Positions 35,220-46,470 of a stretch of DNA of 64,000 nt are shown here, one piece after another. Made by a program: the position numbers and the translations under genes. Numbering within the stretch: the first letter of the stretch is position 1; each line of letters opens with the position of its first letter. This DNA is from Cordilura impudica (Eukaryota; Arthropoda; Insecta; Diptera; Scathophagidae): positions 125,946,800 through 126,010,799 of the forward strand of contig OY821518.1 of NCBI GenBank assembly GCA_963682025.1, in the 5' to 3' direction. The notes under the pieces are model-generated. The model was not told where the DNA came from and did not search any database. It saw only the letters and a list, made by a program, of their open reading frames with translations.

Positions 35220-36893
35220 TTTTTTTTTTGTGTATTGAAAAAACGTATAACGAATATCTAAATGGAACGGTCCCGCCGAGTTCACTAGTAAATAAAAAAT
35301 AATTACTTCCGATAAATAAATATTATCTAAAACGTGCCAAAAGTTATATTGTTTATGCCAGTAATTGTTTGAATTCAAATCAAATTTGTAAATTTTTTCG
35401 AGTCTTAATTTTTTTTCTTCACTGTCAATTTTGACCCCCAAAATTTCCCAGGTTTCTAAAGTAAGTTTTTAATCGACCTTTTCAATTATTTTATTAGCAA
35501 TTTCTACGTACAGGCTTTATTTGTAAATTGTTGTACTTTCAAATCTTATAAAAAAAAATATATCTACGTAAAACTACCTAAGTTTTTCTTTGAAACTACT
35601 CAGGTAGAAAAGTGAGAATGGCATATCGAAGAGCCAAAGCTCGTCTTAAGTTATTAACAAGGGCTATGTATAAGAGGACCATATAAATATGGTTCTTGGT
35701 AGTACAAATATTGGCACAACATATAATTGTACAATACCTAAAGTTATAACTCTGATCTGGGCTTTGCCCAGTCTATTTTGAAATATTGCAATCAAAACTT
35801 TAAAGTATTTTGTCAACCCAAAAATTATTGGACGTTTCTATTTTGAAACGTTGGCAAAGAATTGATTAACATACAAAGCTATTCAAATATCTCAAACTTT
35901 TTATAGAAAAAAAGTTGGTACCATAATTAATTACAGAAAAACTATTTGTTGTATTTTGAAGCCAATATCTTTTAATGGAATAAACGATACATTCGTAATG
36001 CAAGGAATTGTTTAATGTTAAATAATTCAATTACCATTATGAAATATATGGGAAATGCAAGTGCTTTTTTTGCTTCCCGCTTATTTTCATATATATTGAC
36101 GGTAAAAAAGATCCATAGAAAAAATGGAGGTCGGTAGCAGAAAAACCCAAGCCGATTGGTTTTTTATATCACTAACAGTTGTTTTATTTTTTTATTATTT
36201 TTTTTTTTTGAGTGACTTGCTCTTTGCTAACTTTGGCAAAATGTTCTTAACAGACCGGAACTAAATTCATACTCTGTGGTTAATTTTGTAAAAATAAATA
36301 ATTTAATAAAAAAAAATATTTCCAATTAAACATATAAGTATATAGGTTTAGCCCGACAATATGATAAAGTAATAGAAAAACAAATATAACAACACAAAGT
36401 CAAGGCTTGGAAATTTTCTCAAACTTAGTCACTATTTCAAATATCAAATGTATTTATTGCTTAATATATTATGTCAAATTCACAATAATTTTTGGTTTTT
36501 TTCAACTAAATATGTTAAGGAAAATAATTTAATAACGAAAGAAAAACCTTTAAATAAAAACGGGATATGAAGGATTTAATGTATTCGTAAGGAGAATTAG
36601 TACATCTATTAAAAAAGTCCAGTAATAGTATTTATTTTATACTTGACTAATTAGATATTAGATAGTCAGTGTAGACGTGATGGTGAAAAAATTATGTAAC
36701 ATTTTAAGAATATGACAGACTTGCAAACGTTTTATATGACCAGCAGTTGTGTGGTTCCACGCAGGAGCAGCATATAATAGAATTGCGTGAAAAATTTGCT
36801 TTAAAACTAAAAGTTTGTTTTCAATTTAAGATCAGACTTTTTGTTTATAAATGGGTAATATTTATTTTGTTTCACTGTCAAGTGTTAAGCCAT
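35220..36893. other. Non-coding AT-rich stretch
   Basis: No recognisable gene, repeat or boundary. Confidence 0.5.
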
Positions 36894-36906
36894 TAACTTG
36901 ATTATT

Positions 36907-37824
36907 GGAGAATACACCATGACAGCCTTTTTGGATATAGAAGGGGCTTTTAACAACGTCACACCGGACTCGATATTAGCGGCACTATCTAGTCTAGGAG
37001 TGAATTCCGTGATCATCTCACTGATTGGAAATCTGCTTGCCAACAGGCGGATAACGTCTAAATTGGGAACGACTCTAATATCCCGAATCGTGAATAGGGG
37101 AACGCCACAAGGAGGCGTTCTGTCACCACTTCTATGGAACTTAGCGCTGAACTCAATGCTACTTTCGTTGGAGAGACAAGGCTGCAACGTGGTCGCCTAT
37201 GCTGATGACGTGGCCATAGCCGTAAATGGGATGTTTCTATCCAAACTTAGAGACATTCTACAGAGGGCTCTCACTATGCTATCTAGCTGGGCAAGTAGTT
37301 GCGGTCTGGGGGTAAATCCGACCAAAACGGAACTTGTTCTTTTCACGAGGAAGTATAAGATACCTACTTTCGACCCTATTTCTCTTTACGGTGCTGATAT
37401 CGCCTTCTCTGATGGAGCCATGTATCTTGGTGTATTCCTGGACAGGAAGCTGAACTTCAGACGGAACTTGGAGGAAAGGGCGAAGAAGGCGACTATAGCT
37501 TTATACTCCTGCAAAAAGGCCATTGGTAAGCGGTGGGGCTTCAGCCCGAAAATTGCTTACTGGATCTACACACCGGTGGTTCGCCCAATACTGCTGTACG
37601 GCGTCATCGTCTGGTGGCCTGCTCTAGAGAAGGCCTCTAATACCAACCTTCTTGCAAGGGTACAGAGAATGGCTTCCATGTGTATCACTGGTTGCCCTTC
37701 GTACCACACCTACGGATGCCTTGAACATCCTCTTACACCTAATACCGTTGGACATATTAGGAAAGCAGTCGGCGGCCTCATCGGCCATTCGACTAAGAAG
37801 CACAATACAATGACGTGGTCATAA
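36907..37824 (+). pseudogene. LINE reverse transcriptase, N-terminally truncated
   Basis: Starts inside the RT domain. Motif A is FLDIEGAFNNV (about residues 11-21, catalytic Asp). Motif B is RGTPQGGVLSPLLWNL (about 67-82). Motif C is AYADDVAI (about 100-107). KTELVLFTRK, MYLGVFLDRKLNF and VVRPILLYGVIVWWPAL of the thumb follow. It would copy LINE RNA at a nicked target. The frame closes at 37824, after which the matching sequence carries on in another frame into RNase H, so a frameshift separates them. Without an endonuclease this copy is dead on arrival. Confidence 0.88.
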
Positions 37825-38173
37825 TTGTGGCCATGGAGTGATCCTGAATAACAGGAACTTACCATTGAACGTGGATTACACTGCTCCGAGGAGTGTATTC
37901 GAACGACACTACAAAACTCTGATACCGACCAGGGAATCCTGGTCAGGGAGGATTCCAGGTAGCAGGCGTTCGATAAATTTCTATACTGACGGATCGAAAT
38001 TGTGTGGTCAAGTTGGTTTCGGAGCCTATTCAAAGGAGCTTAGACTAAATCTGGCTCGCAGGTTGCCAGACCACTGCAGTGTTTATCAGGCAGAGGTACT
38101 GGCATTAAAGGAAGTTGCTGACTGGTTGGGTCGGAATATTTTGTCTACAACCGCAGTCAACATCTACTCTGAT

Positions 38174-40869
38174 CAGTGTTGCCAGAAGTAGGGAAAAATC
38201 CCTACATGTAGGTATTTTTACCATCAAATTGTTAAAATGTAGGTACTTTTTTTAAAAATCAATTAAAACGAAAAAAATAGTTTTCAAAAAAAAAAAATAG
38301 TTTTTAAATCGTTTTTTATTAAAAATTTTGTAAAATAACAAAAAAGTCGATTATAAAATATAATGTGTTGACAATACTAAAAAGTTTTTACTTAACTATC
38401 TGCCAACAATAGTAGTTTTTGACAGTTTGTTGCATATTGACGTTTATATTTGTGGCAAGTGGCAAGTATGAATATGAAATATGATGGATATCAGTTACTA
38501 TTTTTCGTAGTAGGCTGAATTTTCAAAGAAAAAAAATCCACACTAACGTCGTTTTTTAAGTTTTCAAGCATAAAACTAATTTTATTTAAAGATAAATTTA
38601 TTTTATAAACATCGATCACTACGTAAGTTTAATTGAATACTTAATAACAATTGACTTAATTAACAACCTTTACTTTATAATACAGAAAATGTCTTCAGAT
38701 TCGTCAGATTCTTCTGAAAATGAAAAAATACCGAAGACAAATGTTTCGTTCTCAGTGGTTGGAAGCGGATGAATTTAGAGGGTGGTTAATGGAAATAAAG
38801 GAAGACAAATTTAAATGCAAGTGTAATGCATGCGGAAAAGTGTTAAATTGTGGAATATCCGAGCTTAGCAAACATGCTTCAACATAATTACACCAAAAAA
38901 ATGTTTCATCTATAAATAACACTAAGCCAGTGGACAAATTTTTTGAAAAACAAGCTGTAGCGGCTGACCCCGTTGCTAATTTTGAAATGCGCATAAGCCT
39001 TTTTTTTGCGGAGCACAATGTAGCCTTTCATATAATATACCACTTAGTACCACTTCTAAAAGAAATAGTCCCGGATTCCCATACTATACAAAAAAGCCAA
39101 TTGGGAAGAACAAAGTGTACAAAAATAATAAGAAAAGTATTGCCTAATGAACAAAAATCTATTTTAATAACAAAACTACAACAACACAAATTCTCTGTAC
39201 TTGTGGACGAAAGCACTGACGTATGTTCCAGCAAGACAATGTGCGTTCTTGTTAGGTTTTTTGATGAAGAGCGAGAAGAAGTAGTGGTACAACTTTTAGA
39301 TCTGCTACATGTTGGAACAGATTGCAGCGCAGAGGCGTTGTACAAGTCTTTCAAAGAATGCATTTTGAGTTATTCAATTTCATTTTCTAATATAATAGGT
39401 TTATCTTGCGGTGGAGCGAATGTTATGGTGGGACAATTTAATTCATTTTCTTCCCGTTTACTGGAAGATAATCCTAATGCTATTACAATAAAATGTATAT
39501 GCCACTCGGCAGCAATAATAGCCAACAAGGCCTGTTTTACTTTGCCTAGAGCCCCAGAAGAATTAATTCGTCAAATTGGATCTTATATATCTGGCAGCTC
39601 GAAGAGGTGTGCAGAGTTGGAAGTATTCCAAGTAATGTTTTATTAAGAAAAACGTAAAATATTGAGAACTTCAGCTACCAGATGGTTATCCCACCAAAAA
39701 TGTATAGAGCGTATATTATCAAATTGGCGAGCTCTTCTTGAATATTTTAAATTTAGCTATGCTCGAGATAAATTGAAATCTGCTGAACTGATTTACAACG
39801 AACTTACTAATGAGTGCAACAAGGCATATTTACTTTTTCTAAAGTACGTTTTGAATTATTTTAACTCTCTAAATGCTCTTTTTCAATCAAAAAAGCCTCT
39901 TATTCACGTGCTGCATTCTGAATCAACCAAAATATTTTTGAAGCTTGGTCAAAATTGCATAAAAAAAACGGAATTAAAGGTTAATTGTTTGGTTCGATCA
40001 CCGCATAATTCATTACCCATTAAGGAAGTATTTGTTGGATATGAGTCTGAAGAATTTTTAAAAAAACTATCAGAGCAAAATGTCAATCAAATTAAAGAGC
40101 AAAATGTCAATCAATTGAAGAAATTCAAAAAAGACTTCCACTAAAAATTGAATCTATTTTTAAAGAAATGGAATTCTTGAATCCAAATAACGTTTTTGGA
40201 GAAAACAAAGAAGATTTTACATTCAATTTATTATGTAAAAAATTTAACTTAAACCTTAATGATATTTTAGAAGAATGGAGAATATTGGAGTATAATTTTT
40301 CTAAAACTGAAATTAAAAATTTTGAAAAAATGGACGTAGTTCAATTTTGGACAAAAATAATTAAAACGAAAAATTTTTCTGATGAAATAGTGTTTCCAAA
40401 TTTATCAAATTTGGTTAAAATTTTACTTGGATTACCCCATGCAAATGCTGATGCCGAAAGGATCTTCTCCATTATTACTGATGTTCGTACCAAAAAAAGA
40501 AACAAATTGAGCCACACAAATTTGAGTTCTATTTGTATTATAAGATCCTTTTTACAGAATAGTGGAAAAGACTGCACCAATTTTAAATGCACCAAAAACC
40601 ATTTTGAAAAATTTACCACAAAGGAACTTTATGGTAAACTTTTTATTGTACCTGAATTTAATGTACAAACTTTTTATTCTTATTTTTATTTTATGATACA
40701 TGCAATGTACTAACTTATTTAAATGAAATACAATTCACTTTTGTTTTTAAAACATTTTTTTTTTAATTTAAATGAAAAATTGTAGGGGAAAATTTTTGGG
40801 AATGTAGGGAAAAATCGGATTTTTTTTCATAAGCGTAGGTATTTCACAAAAAATCTACTGGCATCACTG
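38174..40869 (+). mobile_element. Complete hAT element (2,696 bp)
   Basis: Bounded by the 8-bp TSD ACTCTGAT (38166-38173 and 40870-40877). TIRs are CAGTGTTGCCAGAAGTAGG and, as rc of the right end, CAGTGATGCCAGTAGA. GTAGGGAAAAATC-type subterminal repeats occur at both ends. It carries a transposase with several disabling changes. The fragment at 45370-45437 and its mirror near 49490 match its right end, so the family is present elsewhere in the window. Confidence 0.93.
38689..40713 (+). pseudogene. hAT transposase, mildly degraded
   Basis: Reads from a Ser/Asp-rich start at 38689, shifts frame near 38745, then has a BED zinc finger (WLEADEFRGWL, FKCKCNACGKVL, SELSKHAS; C-C...H), a stop near 38887, and the DDE/RNase H-like core at 38930-39646 (FSVLVDESTDV with the first Asp, CICHSAAIIA). 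It continues at 39662-40144 (TRWLSHQKCIERIL) and, after another shift, 40168-40713 with the dimerisation region LPHANADAERIFS and RTKKRNKLSH. At least two stops and two frameshifts. It belongs to the group of hAT transposases with C-terminal DAERIFS-type motifs. Related to, but clearly distinct from, the hAT fragments in the D elements. Confidence 0.85.
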
Positions 40870-41659
40870 ACTCTGATAGTCATGCCGCGGTAAAATCCTT
40901 GGAATCAATGTTCCTGAAAACAAGAACCACCCTTAACTGCCGCACGTCTTTAAATGAGATGGCCAGGCAGTTCGACATCAGACTCATATGGGTCCCAGGG
41001 CACAGGAATATACCGGGAAACTGTAAAACTGACGAGTTGGCGAGACAGGGCACTACCTTACGGGTTCCAGCGGACTTGGAATGTGTTGGTATACCCCTGG
41101 AATCTTGCAAGCTGGAACTTCGGCTGCACACCGCCGGAATAAACGACAACAGATGGGCTAATGGATCAACGTGCAGGATTACGAGAGAGATCTGGCCGGC
41201 TCTAAATCATAAGCGCACTAGCGCGCTACTATCACTCCCCCGTGGGGAGATTTCAACAGTAGTTGCTGTTATCACTGGGCACTGCCTCATAGGTAGACAC
41301 GCTGAACGCCTCAGGGTCTCGTCAAATGACTTCTGTCGTAGCTGAATGGATGTGGCGGAGGTGGAGAGCATAGAGCACTTCCTTTGCTATTGCCCGGCGC
41401 TCTCGACTTCGAACATTGGGTACGCCGTTTCTTCACGATCTCTCTGATCTCTCAAATTTGGACATTTCACATATCAGGGGCTTCATCAGGAGCTCAAACT
41501 GGTTCTACGGTGGGGCCTGAGGGGAACACCTATTCGTCCCGTGGTATCACAATGGACCCCAGAGTCTAAGTGTGCTTTTCCTTTGGTTTAGCAGCCACTT
41601 TCAACCTAACCTACCTAACCTAACTTGATTATTAATAATGAATATCTAATCCAATGGAA

Positions 41660-42040
41660 TATGAATAAGAGTACCATTTTTTAAAAAGTACCTTTTGAAA
41701 AAAGTATCCTTTTTTTAAATTTTTAAAGAAGAACCCTTTCTTAAAAACTAACCTTTCTAAAAAGTATAGTTGTTTAAAAAGTAAATTTTTTTTAAAGTAC
41801 TTTCTTTTAAAAAAGTACCTTAGTTATAAAAGTAAATTTTTTCTAAAAGTACCTCTTTTAGATAAGCACTTTTTTAAAGTACCCTTTTTAAAAAGTAGCC
41901 TTTCTTAAAAAGTACCTTTTTTGAAAGGAGCACCTTTTCATAAAAATGTACCTTTCTTAAAAAGTAAATTTTCTTAAAAAGTATCCTTTCTTAAAAAAGG
42001 TACTCGTTCCTAAAAAAAGTACCTATAATTAGAAAAGAAT
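41660..42040. repeat. Degenerate minisatellite, AAAAAGTACCTTT unit
   Basis: About 20 imperfect copies of a 16-22 bp unit of the form TTAAAAAGTACCTTT. Spacing is irregular. No protein coding is implied. It lies directly 3' of the LINE insertion site and 5' of a family A fragment. Confidence 0.85.
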
Positions 42041-42044
42041 TTTT

Positions 42045-42065
42045 ATACCCTATACCACTATGTGG
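42045..42065 (+). mobile_element. Family A 5' terminus, 21-bp stub
   Basis: ATACCCTATACCACTATGTG matches the first bases of family A, then switches to Tc1-related sequence. Confidence 0.6.
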
Positions 42066-42401
42066 AACTCACTGCACAATAAAAAAAATAGTTGCTAAAT
42101 AAGACAAACTCCATCAGGTTGAAGATTGACCGAGATCTGAAAGCCCAAAGCGGCTTAGTGGTACTGAAATTAGGCTGTAGCACGAGAAGTGAAGAACAAC
42201 TAGCCTCGAGTGCAGTTAAATTATCAGAAAAAATAACGCAGACATCAGGCAAACTAGTAAGTGTGCTTCACAAAAATGGCTTACATGGAAGAATACCACG
42301 AAAGAAGCCATACATATCAAAGTCTATTACCAACACTGTCAAACGCGAAGGAGGCTCAGTTATGGTTTTGGTATTATCATTTTTATTGAATCCACTATGA
42401 A
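42066..42401 (+). pseudogene. Tc1-like transposase, part before the D insertion
   Basis: Plus-strand frames show GLHGRIPRKKPYIS (the end of the DNA-binding region of Tc1 transposases) joined by an internal deletion to NTVKREGGSVMV (the WGC-region approach). It is followed by FIESTM immediately before the D element. The catalytic first Asp region (WSDE) is lost in the deletion. The other half is at 53181. Confidence 0.75.
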
Positions 42402-43278
42402 ACAAGTAAGAGTGTTAAATTCGGCTATGCCGAATCTTTGATACCCTCCACCTGGGTTTTACGTTTACATTAATATCTGGACTTCTTGCACTATTTGTAA
42501 CAAATGTATAAAAAATATTTGAATATGTAAACACTTTGATAAACCTATTACTGAATTATTACAACAAATGCTCTGAATTTTCAGCATTTTATAGAGGTGT
42601 CTACATATTTTAGGTCATAAATTGGCAGAATGACTCCCGATTTATCCCATTTTAAATACTAACCTGATCCAGATAATTACAAACAATATTAAGTTTAACC
42701 AGGTAAATGGTTTATTTTGTAATTTTCTTTTTAATTTAAATTTTTTAATATAAAGGTGCATTTTATTTTTTACAATCCTTTTCAATTTTCCAGACCTATT
42801 AGTATAGGGCACATTTGTGAGTCCGCATAGATCAACTTTCAACTCTTACTTCTTTTTATTGTATTAAATCTATCTTTGTGTCTTTAAATTAATTAAGATA
42901 ATTAAGATGAAAATATTTAACAAACTGTTTTTTTTTTAGTTAATATCTGAACATTTTACTGATACAAGGCAAAACTAAAACTGCCAAAAATTTCAGTCAA
43001 AACTATTTTGAATGTATTTGTTAAATATCGCATAATTTTTTTCAATTTTAAACTTTAAAGTCTTTTTAAGTCTGGTAATAACTATATAATATGAAGGAAG
43101 TAAATATGTGGATTCTTTAATAACAATGACAAGTATAAAACACTGTTTTGTACATAACATTAAAATATTATAAATTTGAGCATAATTAATTTAGAAACAT
43201 AATTAATTTTAGAAAAATCTCCGATTCGTTTTTCGATGATGCTGAAAACACATCAAAGAAATACAGAACATAAAGATT

Positions 43279-43464
43279 TTGCTTCAGTTAGTTGAGAGAC
43301 GAGAAGCTAATGGATGGCTGGAGCAGGTCAAAGGTGACGACTATAAATGCAAATGCAAGGCTTTTGAAAATATATTAAAATGCGATAAATCAGATCTAAG
43401 TATACATGCTTATAACCACTGTTATAAAAAATCTTTTAAACCCAACAGTATTGCCATAATTTGA
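43279..43464 (+). pseudogene. hAT BED zinc-finger fragment in outer D
   Basis: The frame contains ANGWLEQVKGDDYKCKCKAF, LKCDKSDLSIHAYN and HC, matching the BED-finger region of the 38.7-kb hAT transposase in spacing (WLE...CKC...C...L..H). It is short, isolated from the rest of a transposase, and convergent with the C-terminal fragment at 43793-44295. It is mirrored at 51452-51637. Probably carried along with the D element after capture. Confidence 0.6.
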
Positions 43465-43792
43465 AATTGTAAAGATGCTAAATTGCAAAAAAAGATGCTT
43501 AAACGTACTGGATGCTAAATTTTTTTTTTTCAAATTTCATTACCTTTATACTGAAAAATTATATACTTATTAATAAATTCTTTGGTTTTTAAATCGAAAA
43601 ATTAATATAAAACATATGTTTCGATTTATATTTTTTAAATTTTAATTAAAATTATTTTGGATTTCATCTGAAATTTTTATTAACATCAAATTGAGTTTAT
43701 TTTAAACTTAAATTAAATATTTTTAATTTTAGAGGGATTTTTTTTTTATTTAAAATATAACAGAAATTACATTATCAAAAGATACGATTATA

Positions 43793-44295
43793 TTAGAATA
43801 ATTGGTTTATGGAATCTAACATTTCTGTGATGTCTTCATCTTCAAGTTCTTCTTGGCTCTGATATATTTCTGACGATCGAGTCTTATCAACGACATCGCT
43901 CGGTATATTGTAAGTGTGACAGCACCAATTTTTCAATTTCAATCCTTCTTTTATACGTATTACAGAACATAACAACTCGGATTTTATTCTGTTCGAAGTT
44001 TGCTTTTAACTAAAGCTATTAAGCTAAACAAACGTTCAACTTCGGCTTTTGAGAAAGACAAGACTAATATAGACAACACAAATATTGATTCCTAAAATGG
44101 ATTTTCGCCAATAGAATTTTTCAATCCATAAAGAGGTTGTATTCAGTGTTGTATCCAGTTTTGTTCTGTGATATAACTCCATTGGATTTGAATTTTTTCT
44201 GTTTCAGATGATATAAATTTAAACTCTTCTAATATATTGGTTATCTGTTCTTTTACCCGTTTTAATGTGTTTTGTATTGAAAATTTTGGCATTTT
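43793..44295 (-). pseudogene. hAT transposase C-terminal fragment in outer D
   Basis: Minus strand: an N-terminal stretch (KFSIQNTLKRVKEQITNI, TEKIQIQW), then SFSKAEVERLFSLI (hAT C-terminal dimerisation motif), a shift, then LCSVIRIKEGLKLKNWCCHT and a short acidic end at 43793. Frameshifts are at the same sites as in the copy at 50624-51124, so they predate the D-in-D insertion. Confidence 0.7.
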
Positions 44296-44615
44296 TTTAA
44301 TACAATAATATTTTTTGGCAATCGACTTTCAAATTCATTAAAAACTGTTGTTGGTGTTTACATTCTTCTATTTCAAAATGTTTTGTTATATTTGTTGAAA
44401 GAAACGAGCAGAGTGGTAAAAGGAGTAGTACACAAAATTACTGTACTACACTTTGAGAAATAAAAACATATCAATACCATTAAAAGATGCTAAAAGCAAC
44501 ATTTTATTAATAAAAGATTCTAAGTTAGCATCTAGCATCTTTTGATAAATTTTGGATGCTAAACGACAAAAAAAGTTGCTAAATCTAGCAACTAAAAAGC
44601 TAAAACAGCAACACT

Positions 44616-44616
44616 G
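44616..44616 (-). other. hAT-type terminus in outer D
   Basis: Minus strand begins CAGTGTTGCTGTTTTAGC at 44616, with clustered GTTGCTAGATTTAGCAAC and GATGCTAGATGCTAAC subterminal repeats, as in hAT ends. The partner end was not found. Confidence 0.4.
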
Positions 44617-44678
44617 AAAACCAAGAACAAATATTCTGTTTGAGTTGTAACATCTCATTTGCAAGCCATTTTAATTAA

Positions 44679-45177
44679 GCTGCGTTCACACTATGTGTTT
44701 TGCTTGTGTTTTTCTTATTGTTTTAGCACATGCAATTTGTACACATAGTGTGAACCCTTTCAAAAACTGTTTATGTACAACACATTTGGCAAAACATATG
44801 TAAATTTTTCAATTAGAGCAGGTTATATTTTGGCATGACAACCATATTAAAATACAATAATGCTTGTGGCGAAAGAAAAACAGAGTAAATTATAAAGATA
44901 AATATTGAAAGAAAAATAAATTGTTTAATATTAATTAACAATTAAAAAATATAAAAAATATATTACTTTATTTTTAACAATAACTTTTTGTAAATTCACA
45001 AATTAAATCAGCTGTTGTTTACATTTAGAGGTTATGTCATACGGAAATACATATGTACGTTTGATCGCAAAATGATGAATTGTATGTAAAACGCCAATTT
45101 TGACACACACGCCGAATTACGTATGGATCGTAAAACTGAATTTACATATGGAAAATACACATAGTGTAAACACACCT
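44679..45177. mobile_element. 499-bp TTAA-flanked MITE in outer D
   Basis: TTAA at 44675-44678 and 45178-45181. Inverted ends are GCTGCGTTCACACTATGTGT and, as rc, AGGTGTGTTTACACTATGTG. The ACACATAGTGTGAA motif recurs internally. No coding. It is present at the equivalent place in the inner D (49740-50238), so it was there before duplication. The TTAA target suggests piggyBac-type mobilisation, but the ends lack the usual CCC. Confidence 0.75.
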
Positions 45178-45369
45178 TTAATTGTGTAAATTTTAAATGC
45201 ACATCTAACCATATCAAAAAGATGAATTAAACAGAATTGCAAAAATATTTTTTTTATAATATCTGTATGTTTTTTATATTATTCTTATGTAATTCTCATG
45301 ATATTTTTATCTTTTTTTTTATTTTTACATAATTGAAATTGTACAAATTAAAAATAAATTTTAAAAAAA

Positions 45370-45437
45370 GTAGTGTAGGGAAAAAGGGAATTTTTTTCAT
45401 AAGCGTAGAGATTTCTGAAAAAATCTCCTGGCATCAC
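45370..45437 (+). mobile_element. hAT right-end fragment in outer D
   Basis: GTAGGGAAAAAGG, TTTTTTTCATAAGCGTAG and TCTCCTGGCATCACTA match the right end of the hAT element at 38174-40869 (near 40800-40869). Confidence 0.7.
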
Positions 45438-46198
45438 TAGTACCTATTAAAAAACAATGTAAAAATTCACAAGACAACGCGACATAGACTTGCTTTGTTC
45501 AAAAGCTTCCATAAGACTGAATGAAATTGTTGCTTACTTTACTCTTTGGTGAGTATTTTCATTTTTGTTCAGCTGTATACATATAAGAAGCCAATTTGAG
45601 TTCGGTTTACTCGTGCTGCTATGCATATGTTTGTGTGTTAACAAAAATATACGATATCCCAGTCATCATTTCGAAGATTGTTTTAACAAAAAATACCTTA
45701 CTGTGTCTTCTTCGAGCACTTTTGATAATTAAAAACTGCTTAATCACATGCGCTATTAGAAAAAGACTAGATAATGATTTTTGCTTTCTCTTAGAAAGTG
45801 ATATATAGAAAAATTACATTAAATAAGACTCAAAAATGAGTCGAAACTGATTAGAAAAGCGGATAAAAAGGACTCTCAAGAAGATTTGCGGGTAAGGTAA
45901 TATTTAATCCCAACAAAAGAATATTTTGTGATCAGCAAAAGGGCGCATTTATAACTGTTTTAATAGCACATATGAGTCAAAATGACTCTACATGATCATT
46001 TATTCCATAAAATGCTTACTGGGATTTTATTCACTATCTGTAGAAACAGGTTTTTTAAGTAAAACAAATCTGCATACAATTTCAATTCTATTTCGTTCAC
46101 AATGATACGATCAGTTCGTTTACTAGCTACTAGTAAAATAAGAAAATAGTATTATAATACAGCGTAATGATGAATTGTACTTCTCAATTAGTTTATTT

Positions 46199-46470
46199 TT
46201 AATGTGCCATAAGAAGTTCGGTTTGTGCTAAGAAAAGCATGAATATATGTTTCCCAGGGCGAAGCTTCATCATTGCACTATGATTGAGTTGAGCTCCGCG
46301 ACTATTCATAATGTGAATAGCTCGTGTCAAAAATTTTTGGTAGTTGGGAATGGGGTTTGTGTTAAGAAAAGCATAAACGCATGTTTCCCAGGGCAAGGCT
46401 CGATCATTGCACATTGATTGAGCTGAGCTCCGCGGTTATTCTTAATGTGGATAACTGTTGAAACAAAATT
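46199..46470 (-). repeat. ~128-bp tandem duplication in outer D
   Basis: Two diverged units, each with AAGAAAAGCAT, TGTTTCCCAGGGC, ATCATTGCAC and GAGCTCCGCG. A 71-residue minus-strand frame (46414-46199) spans the two units. It is conserved in both D copies, but I recognise no family. Mirrored at 47980-48240. Confidence 0.75.

Larger units (their letters stand above)
37838..41569 (+). pseudogene. LINE RNase H domain and C-terminal tail, interrupted
   Basis: INFYTDGSK (Asp), YQAEVLALKEV (Glu) and VNIYSD (Asp) lie before the hAT insertion at 38173. After it, from 40870, the frame resumes with SDSHAAVKSLE, RLIWVPGHRNIPGNCKTDELA (last Asp) and then a tail with ITGHCLIG and, in a second frame, EHFLCYCPAL. 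All four RNase H acidic residues are still present. The host frame is recovered exactly by removing the hAT element and one 8-bp repeat. It degrades RNA in RNA:DNA hybrids in intact elements. Confidence 0.85.
36907..41620 (+). mobile_element. 5'-truncated LINE with 13-bp TSD, split by a hAT element
   Basis: Flanked by TAACTTGATTATT at 36894-36906 and 41621-41633. It contains the RT C-terminal two-thirds, an RNase H domain and a cysteine-containing tail, and ends in an (ACCTA)-type tail (CCTAACCTACCTAACC). Truncation removes the endonuclease and the start of RT. The RNase H after RT points to the R1/LOA/I group of non-LTR elements. A 2,696-bp hAT element interrupts it at 38174-40869. Its GC content is clearly higher than the surroundings, consistent with fairly recent arrival. 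Confidence 0.9.
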
